Source of the DNA: Oceanicoccus sagamiensis
GTDB lineage: Bacteria; Pseudomonadota; Gammaproteobacteria; Pseudomonadales; Dasaniaceae
Assembly (NCBI RefSeq): GCF_002117105.1
Contig: NZ_CP019343.1
Coordinates: forward strand, 2,356,001 to 2,420,000
Length of the DNA stretch: 64,000 bases
Direction: 5' to 3'
Shown here: in pieces, positions 44,239-53,219 of the stretch
How the letters are laid out: the number at the start of each line of letters is the position of its first letter
Position numbering within the stretch: the stretch's first letter is position 1
Made by a program: the position numbers and the translations under genes
The notes under the pieces: generated by a model
The model's input: only the letters and a program-made list of their open reading frames with translations
The model's database searches: none
What the model was told of the DNA's origin: nothing

Positions 44239-47200
44239 ATGACTGCGTCCAAAAAAATGATAACAAGCTCCGGAAAAATATTGCAGGCTGCTTTATTGCT
44301 AAGTGTTGCATTAACCGCCAATGCCGCTGGTATGTACAAAAAAGTGGAGCGCGATTATGTGACTGCGCCGAATGCGCCAGCGTCACAATCGCAAGCCGAA
44401 GTTGACCAGAAAAGTAATAGCTGTATTAGCTGTCATACTGATTCGGATAGTAAAACCATGCATACCAACCCCGGTGTCAAACTGGGTTGTACCGATTGTC
44501 ATGGTGGTAACACCTCCGTGTTCCGTCCGGACGGTAGCGAGAATGGGCAGGAGCCTTATCTGGCTGCAATGAGTGAGGCTCATATTCTTCCGCAGGTTCC
44601 CGACAAGTGGCCCACTCCCAGCAGTCGTAACCCGGAAAGAACCTACACCCTGTTAAACCATGAAAGCCCTGAGTTTATTCGTTTTATTAACCCTTCGGAT
44701 TATCGCATTGTTAATGAAGCCTGTGGCGCTTGTCACCAAGCCACTATTGAAGCCTCTATTCGCAGTTTGCACTCCACGGGTGCGATGTTATGGGGTGGCG
44801 CTTCTTATAATAATGGTATTCTGCCGAATAAAAATTACTTCCTGGGTGAGTCTTATACCCGCGATGGTAAGGCGCAGTTGATTAAGGGGCCAGTAATCCC
44901 TGATGAGTTTAAGCAAGCGGCAGCGGATAAAGGGGTAATTGAAGCCCTATATCCATTACCGGCCTGGGAGACCATAAAGCCTGGTGATATCTTCCGTGTA
45001 TTTGAACGCGGAGGTCGCAATATTACCAACCTGTTTCCAGAAACCGGTTTGCCCAGCAACCTTGGCCAAATTCAGCGCTTGGAAGAGCCGGGTCGTCCCG
45101 ATATCAAGCAGTCGAACCGAGGACCGGGAACCGGTGGCAGAATTTCAGTGCCGGTTATCAATATTACCAAAACCCGTTTAAACGATCCTTTTACCTGGTT
45201 TATCGGTACTAACGATCAGCCTGGTGATTACCGCAACTCCGGTTGTGCCTCTTGCCACGTAGTTTATGCCAATGACCGCGACCCGCGTCACTCAGGCCCC
45301 TATGCACAATTTGGGCACGATGGTCAGTCCATCACCAAAGACCCTACCATTGATAAAGAAGAAAAGGGCCATCCACTACAGCATACCTTTACCCGGGCAA
45401 TCCCCACCAGTCAGTGCATGATTTGCCATATGCACCAGCCCAATATGTTTATGAATACCTTCCTCGGTTACACCATGTGGGACTATGAGTCCGACGCACC
45501 GCAAATGTGGCCGGAGCAACAGCAGTATCCTTCCCATAAGGAAACCCGCGATGTATTAGATCGCAACCCGGAAGGTGCGGCGCCACGGGGCAAGTGGGCC
45601 GATGTTGAGTTCCTGAAAAAAGTTTGGGATAACAATGACAAGATGCAGGATACGCAATTTGCCGACTACCACGGTCATGGTTGGAACTTCCGCGCTATTT
45701 TTAAACGCGACCGCAAAGGTAATCTGTTAGATGCCGAAGGTGCAAAAGTTGCCGATGATGATCCAAAGAAATTTGAAAAAGCCGTACATATGTCATCCAT
45801 CCATGTCGATGTTGGTATGCACTGTGTCGATTGTCACTTCTCACAGGATAACCACGGTAATGGCCATATTTATGGTGAAGTGGCCTTGGCGGTAGAGGTG
45901 GATTGTAAAGATTGTCACGGTACCTCCAAAGAGTATCCCAATCTGTATACCTCCGGTCCCGCCGCTCTTGAGGGCGGTGCCGACCTGTCATTATTGCGCA
46001 CTCCCGATGGTCGTCGTCGTTTCGAGTGGATCGATGGTGAGCTGTTCCAGCGCTCTTCTTTATACCCGGACAAAGAGTGGAAGCTCAGTCTGGTTAAAGA
46101 CAGCGTGACCGAAGGGCACGCCGAGTACAATAAGAAAGCCGCCCGCGCAAAATTGATGAGCAAAGATACCGACAAGCAAAACTGGGGTGAGGATGTGCCC
46201 GCTGAAGATTTGGCGCACTCCTATGATGATATGGAGTGTTATACCTGCCATACCTCATGGACCACCAGTTGTGGCGGTTGTCACCTGCCGATTGAAGCGA
46301 ACTGGAAAACCGAACGCCATCACTATGAGGGCGGTGAGAGTCGTAACTATGCCACCTATAATCCGCAGGTAGCTCGCGATCAAATCTTTATGTTAGGTCG
46401 CCGTGGCCCGGCTAAAGGTGGCAAGATAGCACCGACCCGTTCAACCTCGGCGTTAGTTTTGTCTTCTACTAATTCCAACCGTGAGAAGATCTATATCCAG
46501 CAGCCGCCCATCGCGTCCAGTGGTTATAGCTCGCAGGCCTTTAACCCGCACTTCCCACATACTGTGCGTAAAACAGAAACCAAAACCTGTAGCGATTGCC
46601 ACGTTTCCAAAGATAACGATAACAACGCGATTATGGCGCAGCTCTTAATGCAGGGTACCAACTTTATTAACTTCGTCGGCTATAACGCCTGGTTAGGTGG
46701 TGACGGAGAAATCAGTGCGGTACAGGTGACGGAGTGGGATGAGCCGCAAGCGGTTATCGGCAGCTATCTGCATAAATATGCCTACCCTGATTGGTATCAG
46801 GACCATTTGGATAATTTAATGGTGTTGCAAAAAGTGCATAAACACTCTGCCGGTACAGCCAACTGTCTGCAACTGCGAGGTGAGTACCTCTATGTGGCAG
46901 AGGGCAGTGATGGTATGCAGGTCTACGATGTAGCCAGTATTGCCAACAAAGGTATTTCCCAGCGTATTATTACTGCACCCTTTAGTGCTCTAGGCCATGA
47001 TGCCCATATCAGCAGTGAAAATGCGACCTGTGTTGCCTTGCCGTCTAACCAGCCAATTGCCCCGGCGCAAAACCAGGGCGATTTGATGCGTATCGACAAT
47101 CAGGAGCAACCGTTTCACCCCATCTATACCTATGCGGTGATTACCGATGCGGTGGAAGGTTTGATTTTGGTAAATATCGATACCTTTATGGATGGTGAGC

Positions 47201-47976
47201 CGCGCAATAACTTCCTTGAGCGCGCCTTAACCTGGAATGAAGGTGGTGTTCTCGATGGCGCCCGCCATGTCACTGTTGGTGGCCACTACCTCTATATCAC
47301 CACTGATACCGGTGTGGTGATTGTCGATGTGGATAATCCCTTGGAGCCAAGCGTAACCGCTACTATACCAATGACCGGTGCTCAGGCTACGGCGATTCAG
47401 TTCCGCTATTTATTTGTTACCGATAGCGAAGGTCTGAAAGTGGTTGATATCAGTAATATCCAGCAGCCCCTAATGATTGCCAATAACACCATCGCCATTA
47501 ACAATGCTTACAAAATGCATTTGGCCAGAACCTATGCCTATGTGGCAGCGGGTGACGAAGGTGTGGTGATTGTCGATATCACTCAGCCAGAGGCGATGCA
47601 GGAGTACCAGCGATTTAATGCGGATGGTGAACTTAAAGATAGCCGCGATGTGATTGTGGCGACAACTAACGCGTCATTAATTGGCTATGTCGCTGATGGT
47701 AGCGGTGGCTTAAAAGTCTTGCAGCTAACCTCGCCAGAGAGCCAGCCCAAGTTCTATGGCTTTAGCCCTGATCCCAAGCCGCAGTTAATTGCCAAATATG
47801 CAACCGGCAAACCGGCATTAAGTTTGTCTCGGCCACTGGAGCGTGACCGTGGGGTGGATGAAACCGGAGGGCAAATCTCTGTCTTTGGCCGCCGTGGTTC
47901 AAGGCCCTTTAATAAGCAGGAAATGGAAAAAATGTACCTGAATGGCGACGGCAAGCCCTGGTTTGTTGAAGATTAA
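44239..47976 (+). CDS. Decaheme cytochrome c with LVIVD-type beta-propeller
   Basis: A large secreted redox protein of about 1245 residues. Signal peptide (LQAALLLSVALTANAAG), then ten CXXCH sites: CISCH, CTDCH, CGACH, CASCH, CMICH, CVDCH, CKDCH, CYTCH, CGGCH and CSDCH, spread to about residue 795. The C-terminal 400 residues carry LVIVD-type repeats (GMQVYDVASI, GLILVNIDTF, GVVIVDVDNP, GLKVVDISNI, GVVIVDITQP, GLKVLQL), which should fold as a beta-propeller. ATG 44239 gives a good signal peptide; an upstream TTG at 44224 is in frame, and neither has a strong ribosome site. It is the best candidate for the surface-exposed terminal electron carrier of the locus. Confidence 0.88.
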   Translation: MTASKKMITSSGKILQAALLLSVALTANAAGMYKKVERDYVTAPNAPASQSQAEVDQKSNSCISCHTDSDSKTMHTNPGVKLGCTDCHGGNTSVFRPDGSENGQEPYLAAMSEAHILPQVPDKWPTPSSRNPERTYTLLNHESPEFIRFINPSDYRIVNEACGACHQATIEASIRSLHSTGAMLWGGASYNNGILPNKNYFLGESYTRDGKAQLIKGPVIPDEFKQAAADKGVIEALYPLPAWETIKPGDIFRVFERGGRNITNLFPETGLPSNLGQIQRLEEPGRPDIKQSNRGPGTGGRISVPVINITKTRLNDPFTWFIGTNDQPGDYRNSGCASCHVVYANDRDPRHSGPYAQFGHDGQSITKDPTIDKEEKGHPLQHTFTRAIPTSQCMICHMHQPNMFMNTFLGYTMWDYESDAPQMWPEQQQYPSHKETRDVLDRNPEGAAPRGKWADVEFLKKVWDNNDKMQDTQFADYHGHGWNFRAIFKRDRKGNLLDAEGAKVADDDPKKFEKAVHMSSIHVDVGMHCVDCHFSQDNHGNGHIYGEVALAVEVDCKDCHGTSKEYPNLYTSGPAALEGGADLSLLRTPDGRRRFEWIDGELFQRSSLYPDKEWKLSLVKDSVTEGHAEYNKKAARAKLMSKDTDKQNWGEDVPAEDLAHSYDDMECYTCHTSWTTSCGGCHLPIEANWKTERHHYEGGESRNYATYNPQVARDQIFMLGRRGPAKGGKIAPTRSTSALVLSSTNSNREKIYIQQPPIASSGYSSQAFNPHFPHTVRKTETKTCSDCHVSKDNDNNAIMAQLLMQGTNFINFVGYNAWLGGDGEISAVQVTEWDEPQAVIGSYLHKYAYPDWYQDHLDNLMVLQKVHKHSAGTANCLQLRGEYLYVAEGSDGMQVYDVASIANKGISQRIITAPFSALGHDAHISSENATCVALPSNQPIAPAQNQGDLMRIDNQEQPFHPIYTYAVITDAVEGLILVNIDTFMDGEPRNNFLERALTWNEGGVLDGARHVTVGGHYLYITTDTGVVIVDVDNPLEPSVTATIPMTGAQATAIQFRYLFVTDSEGLKVVDISNIQQPLMIANNTIAINNAYKMHLARTYAYVAAGDEGVVIVDITQPEAMQEYQRFNADGELKDSRDVIVATTNASLIGYVADGSGGLKVLQLTSPESQPKFYGFSPDPKPQLIAKYATGKPALSLSRPLERDRGVDETGGQISVFGRRGSRPFNKQEMEKMYLNGDGKPWFVED

Positions 47977-47988
47977 GCCGGGGGCATG

Positions 47989-48035
47989 TATGGCTGTGAA
48001 CGAATGCTCGTTTGCACAAAACTTTCACAGTCATA
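47989..48035. repeat. Imperfect inverted repeat after the decaheme gene
   Basis: TATGGCTGTGAA pairs with TTCACAGTCATA with one mismatch, separated by 23 bases. No T tract follows. It could be an mRNA end hairpin or an operator. Confidence 0.5.
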
Positions 48036-48059
48036 TAGCCAATAATTGCCTATACTAAT

Positions 48060-48085
48060 TTGATCGGTCGGCTTGATCGGTCGGC
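48060..48085. repeat. Exact tandem 13-base duplication before the pentaheme gene
   Basis: TTGATCGGTCGGC occurs twice head to tail, immediately after TATACT (48051-48056), a likely -10 box. The pair lies about 115 bases before the pentaheme gene. It may be a regulator site for a second transcript within the redox locus. Confidence 0.75.
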
Positions 48086-48199
48086 GCAAGCCTTGGGGTA
48101 TCACGCCTACGTATCTGTCGAGCTGTGGTAGCTCATATCAACGGATTAATAACGGCTGTTTAATAACAACTATTTCATACAAGAAGGGAGCTGGGTGCC

Positions 48200-49500
48200 G
48201 TGATCGTACTCAACATAAAAGCTTTATTATCGGCCTTGGCACTATGGGCCCTGCTTTGCTTACAGGCTAATGCTTTGCCTCAATACGATGATGATAAGCA
48301 TCTGGGTGTTGCCAGTTGTGCCAGTAGCGTTTGCCACGGTAAGAGTAAGCCGGTCGAGGGCGAGAATGTGATGCTCAATGAGTATCGCACCTGGTCAACC
48401 GAAGATCGCCATGCCAGAGCCTACCAGACTTTATTATCTAAAGAGTCCAAGCGTATAGCCCGTAATCTTGGTCTGAAAAGCGCCCATACCGCGGATATTT
48501 GTCTGGACTGCCATGCTGATAATGTCGCCAACGATAAGCGCGGCCCCAAATTCCAGATTAACGATGGTGTGGGTTGTGAAGCCTGTCATGGCGGGGGCGA
48601 GCAGTGGATAGAAAGCCACACCGAAGAGGGTGTTACCCATCAGCAAAATCTTGATAAAAATATGTACCCTACAGAGGATGGTTTGGCTCGGGCCAAGCTG
48701 TGTCTGTCCTGCCATTACGGCACCCGAGATAAGCTCACCACCCATAAAATAATGGGCGCAGGTCATCCTCGCCTGAGCTTTGAATTGGAAACCTTTACGG
48801 CCAATCAGCCCTCCCACTATTTGGTGGATGCCGACTATAAACAGCGCAAGGGCGAATTCAGCGGCTTTACCATGTGGATTGTCGGTCAGATTGAAACCGC
48901 GAAAGCCAGTTTAGAGCTGATGGATGCCTACCTGATCAGTGAAAACCAGTTGGTGCCAGAGCTGTATTTCTATGATTGCCATGCCTGTCACCACCCCATG
49001 TCCGATACCCGCTGGGGCCAACTGAAGCTAAAGCCGGCCTTCCTCCGGGTGTGATTCGTTTAAATGACGCCAATTTCCTGATGTTGCTGGAATTAACCCA
49101 GATAGTGTTGCCCGCTGAAAACGCCAAGCTTAAGCAGGCGGTTGTCGCTATGCACAAAGGTTCTTTGACGACCAAATCATCACTGAAAAAAGCGGTTACT
49201 GACTTATCGGCGGTGGTTGCCCGTCTGGATCAGCAGTTGACTGCTACTGCTTATAGCGACCAGCAGACCAAAGCGGTAAGAGCCCGCCTGTTAACCCAGT
49301 CTGCCAAAGGGCAGTACCGTGATTTTGCTGCGGCTGAGCAGGCCTTTTTGGCGATTGAAAGTATCACCATTGCATTGAACCAGGATGCTGATTTGGAGAA
49401 ACAACTCAACTCGTTGTACGATACTTTGGAAAATGAAGATGGCTTTAGCCCGCAAACCTTTAAGTCGGTTGCTGCTAAGGTGAAAAGTGCATTTAAATAA
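48200..49500 (+). pseudogene. Pentaheme cytochrome c, frameshifted near 49035
   Basis: Signal peptide (KALLSALALWALLCLQANA), then haem sites CASSVCH (a CX4CH variant), CLDCH, CEACH, CLSCH and CHACH. The first frame ends at 49054 in a nonsense tail (AFLRV) just after HPMSDTRWGQ. The next frame continues without gap as LPPGVIRLNDANFLMLLELT and a helical C-terminal domain to 49500. Inserting one G in the GG at 49035-49036 fuses them into about 433 residues, as in related multiheme proteins whose PGVIRLND-type segment directly follows the last haem. The GTG at 48200 has AGGGAG 9 bases upstream. It may carry electrons in the periplasm for the locus. Confidence 0.8.
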
Positions 49501-49589
49501 GATGGCACGTGTTTGATAGCTAGCTCTAACAATAAGTAGTACAAAGAGCGTTTGTACTGAGATTAGGACGTACTGAGACCCTAAGCACT

Positions 49590-50432
49590 ATGGCTTTTAT
49601 ACAGTTCGATGCCAAAACCCACCCGGGCAGGGTGAGGGACCATAACGAAGATAATATCTTTGGCAGCGCTGACTCTAATCTTTGGGTGGTAGCCGATGGT
49701 ATGGGTGGCCATGCCTGTGGTGAAGTAGCCAGTGAAATTGTGGTCAAACGACTGCGCTCCTCTTATAGTGAGGGCGAGACATTATCGGCAGCCATTGAGT
49801 TAGCTCACGAGGCGGTGACTCAGGAAGCTGAAGTTAACCAGCGCGCCAAGGGTATGGGGGCTACGGTTGTCGCCATGTCGACGGCCAATCAGCAATATAC
49901 TATTTCCTGGGTGGGTGATAGCCGAGCTTATCGCCTGCGCAATAACCAGCTGGAGCTACTGACCCGCGATCACTCCTATCTGGAGTGGCTAAAAGACAAC
50001 GGCATTACCGTCGAAGAAGCCCGCAAACATCCCAAGCGTAATGTGATCACCCAAAGTATTGGTGTGGGTGAGCCCAATCCGGACACCGTCACCGGTAGCT
50101 TTGAACCCGGCGACCGCTATTTATTATGCAGTGATGGCCTTAACGACGAGCTGACCGATGAAGAAATTTGTGCCTTATTGCGCTCCAGCGAGAACAGTGA
50201 CGTCGTCACCCAAACACTGATCGATGCGGCACTGGATAGTGGTGGCAGAGATAATATCAGTGTGATTGTGGTGGATATCGACCCGCAAAGCCGTAAGGCG
50301 GCACCGGTGGTATCCGCTGATGCTTTAAAAAGTGCATTAAAGTCAGACAGCGCTAAAAAAACCTGGCTGCCGATTGTCGGTGGGGTGGCCGCGGCCATTA
50401 TCTTTGCTGTGGTTTTAGTGATGTTGAAATAG
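49590..50432 (+). CDS. PP2C-family Ser/Thr protein phosphatase, C-terminal membrane anchor
   Basis: Metal-dependent protein phosphatase of 280 residues. Motifs: DHNEDNIF, VADGMGGHACGEVAS, SWVGDSRAYRL, LLCSDGLNDELTDEE and GRDNISVIVVDI supply the metal-binding aspartates. Unlike soluble Stp, it ends in a membrane helix (WLPIVGGVAAAIIFAVVLVML), so it is tail-anchored at the inner membrane. It is followed 79 bases later by a double-FHA protein with the same kind of tail. Together they look like a local dephosphorylation and phospho-reading module for the cytochrome locus. No kinase is in the locus; one is at 6.7 kb. Confidence 0.93.
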   Translation: MAFIQFDAKTHPGRVRDHNEDNIFGSADSNLWVVADGMGGHACGEVASEIVVKRLRSSYSEGETLSAAIELAHEAVTQEAEVNQRAKGMGATVVAMSTANQQYTISWVGDSRAYRLRNNQLELLTRDHSYLEWLKDNGITVEEARKHPKRNVITQSIGVGEPNPDTVTGSFEPGDRYLLCSDGLNDELTDEEICALLRSSENSDVVTQTLIDAALDSGGRDNISVIVVDIDPQSRKAAPVVSADALKSALKSDSAKKTWLPIVGGVAAAIIFAVVLVMLK

Positions 50433-50511
50433 AATTTCTGACGCCAGGCGTTGGCTTGGTGCAATACAGTAGAATGTTTAACTTAGATATAGAGACAAAT
50501 AGGTAACTGCA

Positions 50512-51477
50512 ATGACATCAAGTGATACTCCCCAAGCCAGTGGCATTATGCTGAAATCCCTGGACGGTGAAGAGCCCATAGAATTGAGCGGCGAGATGGT
50601 GGTTGGCCGGGGTTCTGCATCTGACTTTGTGATTGATCAGGAGAGGCTGTCCAGAAAACATGCGCGCTTATCCGAAGGTGATGGCGCGGTATTGGTGGAA
50701 GATATGGGCTCTACCAATGGCACTTTTGTGAATGGTAATAAAGTAGAGAGTCCGACTCTGGCAAAAAATGGCGATGTGATTAAATTTGATACCTTCGCTT
50801 ACGAAGTTTGTGTGATTGGCGGGGTAGATGCCACCGATGCCACCGTATCCAATGCGGCGGTTCACGAAGAAGTACTGGAAGCTAAAACACAGATGTTCCA
50901 GGCGCCTAAAAGCTGGGCGCTGGATGATAATAAGTCGGCGGAAGGCACCCAGGTGATGTCTCTGGATATGCTCAAGCAAAGTGCGCCTCCTGAAGCTGGT
51001 GAGGGCAATATTGCTGAGGATATCAGCACCGATGTGCCGGTATTGGTGTGCACCAGTGGTGAATTACAAGGCAAAACCTTTAAATTCAATACCCGTGAAA
51101 AACTCACCAAGTGGGAAATTGGCCGTGCGGATAGTTGTGAAATTCAAATTGATGATGGCAGTGTATCAACCAACCATGCTCAGTTGATTCATGAAGGTCG
51201 GCGCTGGAAGCTGATTGACCTCATGTCGGCTAACGGAACCTATGTTAATGACAACAAAGGTCTGACCAGTTACTTAAGCTCCGGTGATAAAGTACGCTTT
51301 GGGCAGGTTGAGTTTATTTTTAAATTGAATGCTGATGGTGACACGACCGATCCAGTGGCCAAGCCAGTTAAAGAAGCTAAATCGGCTGCATCGTCAGGTG
51401 GTGGTTTACCTACCTGGGTACTGGCTGTGGGCGCTTTTGTCGTGACAGCGGCAGTACTTTACTTTGTCTTAGGCTAG
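50512..51477 (+). CDS. Tail-anchored protein with two FHA domains
   Basis: A 321-residue protein. FHA1 (about 22-95) has the full signature VGRGSASDF, LSRKHARL, STNGTFVNG. FHA2 (about 180-270) has IGRADSCEI, VSTNHAQL, SANGTYVND. A low-complexity linker with several threonines (KTQMF, GTQVMSLD) joins them and could be phosphorylated. The C-terminus is a single membrane helix (PTWVLAVGAFVVTAAVLYFV). It binds phosphothreonine peptides by family knowledge. It lies after the PP2C gene and before a terminator, ending the locus. The FHA-cytochrome and a kinase are the obvious candidate partners. Confidence 0.92.
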   Translation: MTSSDTPQASGIMLKSLDGEEPIELSGEMVVGRGSASDFVIDQERLSRKHARLSEGDGAVLVEDMGSTNGTFVNGNKVESPTLAKNGDVIKFDTFAYEVCVIGGVDATDATVSNAAVHEEVLEAKTQMFQAPKSWALDDNKSAEGTQVMSLDMLKQSAPPEAGEGNIAEDISTDVPVLVCTSGELQGKTFKFNTREKLTKWEIGRADSCEIQIDDGSVSTNHAQLIHEGRRWKLIDLMSANGTYVNDNKGLTSYLSSGDKVRFGQVEFIFKLNADGDTTDPVAKPVKEAKSAASSGGGLPTWVLAVGAFVVTAAVLYFVLG

Positions 51478-51503
51478 CTCCCAAGCTCTGGTTTTACCCG
51501 ATA

Positions 51504-51540
51504 CAGCTGCCCGGTTAACCGGGCGGCTGTTATTGTTTCT
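51504..51540 (+). terminator. Terminator at the end of the redox locus
   Basis: CAGCTGCCCGG-TTAA-CCGGGCGGCTG, a long GC-rich stem with one mismatch, followed by TTATTGTTTCT. It closes the PP2C-FHA transcript. Confidence 0.8.
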
Positions 51541-51629
51541 GGCCTGGTAAAACTTAAACCTACTTTACATTGCAGTTTGCTAAACTTCTCTAATAATAAG
51601 ACTAACTGATCTGATCAGGGGGACCACCA

Positions 51630-52451
51630 ATGACCCAGCCTATAGCCGCTGCGCTGATTGCTCTGCTGTTTTGTGTTTCCATGCTGACCTACCTGCTGCG
51701 TTACCGCAATACCGACAACGAAGTCTATAGCCCCATGGCGGCCTGGAACCGGGCGATCAACTATTTTTGCCTGGCGTATTTAATGGGGTGGTACTTTGGG
51801 GTTTGGGATATGGTGCTGAACAACCCCGTCGCTACCGCTGAACACATGGAGCTGGATCAGTGGTGGTATTGGGTGGTTGGCGTCTTTGCCTGGATACTGT
51901 TCTCTTATTGGGGCGTATGGGCTCGTTTTACTATTCGCTTCGATCGTAAGCTGGACCTGTTACCCCAAATTGTATTCGGTATTTTGTGGGGTACTGCCAG
52001 TGGCCAGGTATTTTTGGCCTGGTGGAATATCGCTACCGCGGTTGGCGGCGGTGAGTGGGCAACTTGGCAGGTCTATGCTTTCGTCTATGCCGCGCTGACT
52101 TTCTGGCAGTGGTTTTTAATGGATATGTTTTGGGATATTTATATCTCGCCTGAGCATGACACTCTTTTTTCTATCGGGCTTAAAGTGGCGGTTACCCATG
52201 TGCCTAATATCACCATTACCCTGTGGTTTTTTGCGTTGTATGAAAACGCCCTTATTTTTATTGCCCTGCAAACTCTGGCGCTGACCGGCGCCTGTATTAT
52301 GATGCGTATGCCCGCCCCCTGGTCGAAAGAGCAGCATTTGCTGGCGCGAAAGATACCGTCAGTTTTCTTTGGCTTACCTCGCTGTGGCGGTTATGTTTCC
52401 CCTGACCCTGAGAATGATGCCTATCTCCGTGCAGCTCACCTGCCTCGTTAA
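51630..52451 (+). CDS. Uncharacterised membrane protein
   Basis: A 273-residue, Trp-rich polytopic protein with about six to seven membrane helices (AALIALLFCVSMLTYLL; WWYWVVGVFAWILFSYWGVW; QVYAFVYAALTFWQWFLM). The tail RCGGYVSPDPENDAYLRAAH is hydrophilic. I do not recognise a family. GGGGGA 8 bases before the ATG is a strong ribosome site. The next gene, also a membrane protein, begins 4 bases after its stop, so the two are probably translated together. Confidence 0.65.
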   Translation: MTQPIAAALIALLFCVSMLTYLLRYRNTDNEVYSPMAAWNRAINYFCLAYLMGWYFGVWDMVLNNPVATAEHMELDQWWYWVVGVFAWILFSYWGVWARFTIRFDRKLDLLPQIVFGILWGTASGQVFLAWWNIATAVGGGEWATWQVYAFVYAALTFWQWFLMDMFWDIYISPEHDTLFSIGLKVAVTHVPNITITLWFFALYENALIFIALQTLALTGACIMMRMPAPWSKEQHLLARKIPSVFFGLPRCGGYVSPDPENDAYLRAAHLPR

Positions 52452-52455
52452 ACCT

Positions 52456-53130
52456 ATGAATAATAAACCGCCCATCACCGTTATTAAGCCATGGCACAAA
52501 ATCGCCGAGGAAATTAATCTGCCGCTGCCCACTGCCATATGGGTATTAGGGGCGCATGCATTTACCCTGCTATCGCCATTGCTGCTGATGGCCTCAGTGC
52601 ATATTTACTGGGATTATTTACAGCAGGTTTTATATGCCCCCGAGCTGCTTTACCTCAGCGCCATTGTGATGATGATCGGTAGTGCCTTTGAGATTGCCGA
52701 CAATACCTTTGACCGCTGGTACTTGACCGGCTTGCCACCGTCATTGTGTGATTGGCTGTTTAGTTGCTGTATCTGCTTATCGATTGCCCTGAATATCACC
52801 GCTTTTATGGGGCAATATACCCTGCTGGTGATAGCAGCCTTTGCTGCCGTTATTGGTTTTGCGGTGATGTACTTGATGGATTGGCCGCAAGAGATCATGC
52901 GGGGTGGATTGGGTATAGTCTCGGCCTTTTCACTGTATTGGGTCGTGGGGGACCCGGTCGCTTTTTTCAGTTTTCTGTCGGCTTATTTAACAGTGTATTT
53001 TTTTACTATTTTAAAAGCGACCCACGCGCAATCCATGCATGGTTTTACCACCATAGTGAATGCCTTTGGTATGTTGTGTACTCCTTGGGCTTTTTATAAC
53101 GGTGCGGCGGGGAATTATCCAATATTATGA
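52456..53130 (+). CDS. Uncharacterised membrane protein
   Basis: A 224-residue protein with about seven hydrophobic helices (AFTLLSPLLLMASVHIYWDY; LLVIAAFAAVIGFAVMYLM; PVAFFSFLSAYLTVYFFTIL). Family not recognised. ATG 52456 is 4 bases after the previous gene; the frame is open upstream to a TTG at 52369, but that part overlaps the coding end of the previous gene. Its TGA overlaps the ATG of a 30-residue reading frame. The three may form a membrane-protein operon. Confidence 0.6.
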   Translation: MNNKPPITVIKPWHKIAEEINLPLPTAIWVLGAHAFTLLSPLLLMASVHIYWDYLQQVLYAPELLYLSAIVMMIGSAFEIADNTFDRWYLTGLPPSLCDWLFSCCICLSIALNITAFMGQYTLLVIAAFAAVIGFAVMYLMDWPQEIMRGGLGIVSAFSLYWVVGDPVAFFSFLSAYLTVYFFTILKATHAQSMHGFTTIVNAFGMLCTPWAFYNGAAGNYPIL

Positions 53131-53219
53131 TGGTTATTACGGTGGCTACTGTGATTGTGGCTGCCAGCCTGGTGTTTAAACCGCTATTGATGCGCCTGCC
53201 CGCCACGGTTCGCCGTTAA
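53127..53219 (+). CDS. Small single-helix membrane peptide
   Basis: A 30-residue frame beginning at an ATG that overlaps the previous stop (ATGA). It reads MMVITVATVIVAASLVF, a single membrane helix, then a basic end (RLPATVRR). Stop-start overlap and the sharp hydrophobic/basic pattern support translation, but its short length limits certainty. No family can be assigned. Confidence 0.4.
   Translation: MMVITVATVIVAASLVFKPLLMRLPATVRR

Noticed and set aside
48976-49500. Independent gene starting at 48976
   Set aside because: Its first 25 codons are out-of-frame reading of the pentaheme gene; the rest continues the cytochrome after a one-base frameshift.
35050-51477. Known MtrCAB-type or nitrite/DMSO respiratory cluster
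   Set aside because: No MtrA/MtrC-like layout, molybdopterin subunit or NrfA-type CXXCK motif is visible; FHA, PP2C and cNMP parts do not belong to those clusters.
52369-52455. Frameshift joining the membrane proteins at 51630 and 52456
   Set aside because: The hydrophilic tail of the first protein looks natural, and the second has its own ATG four bases after the stop.
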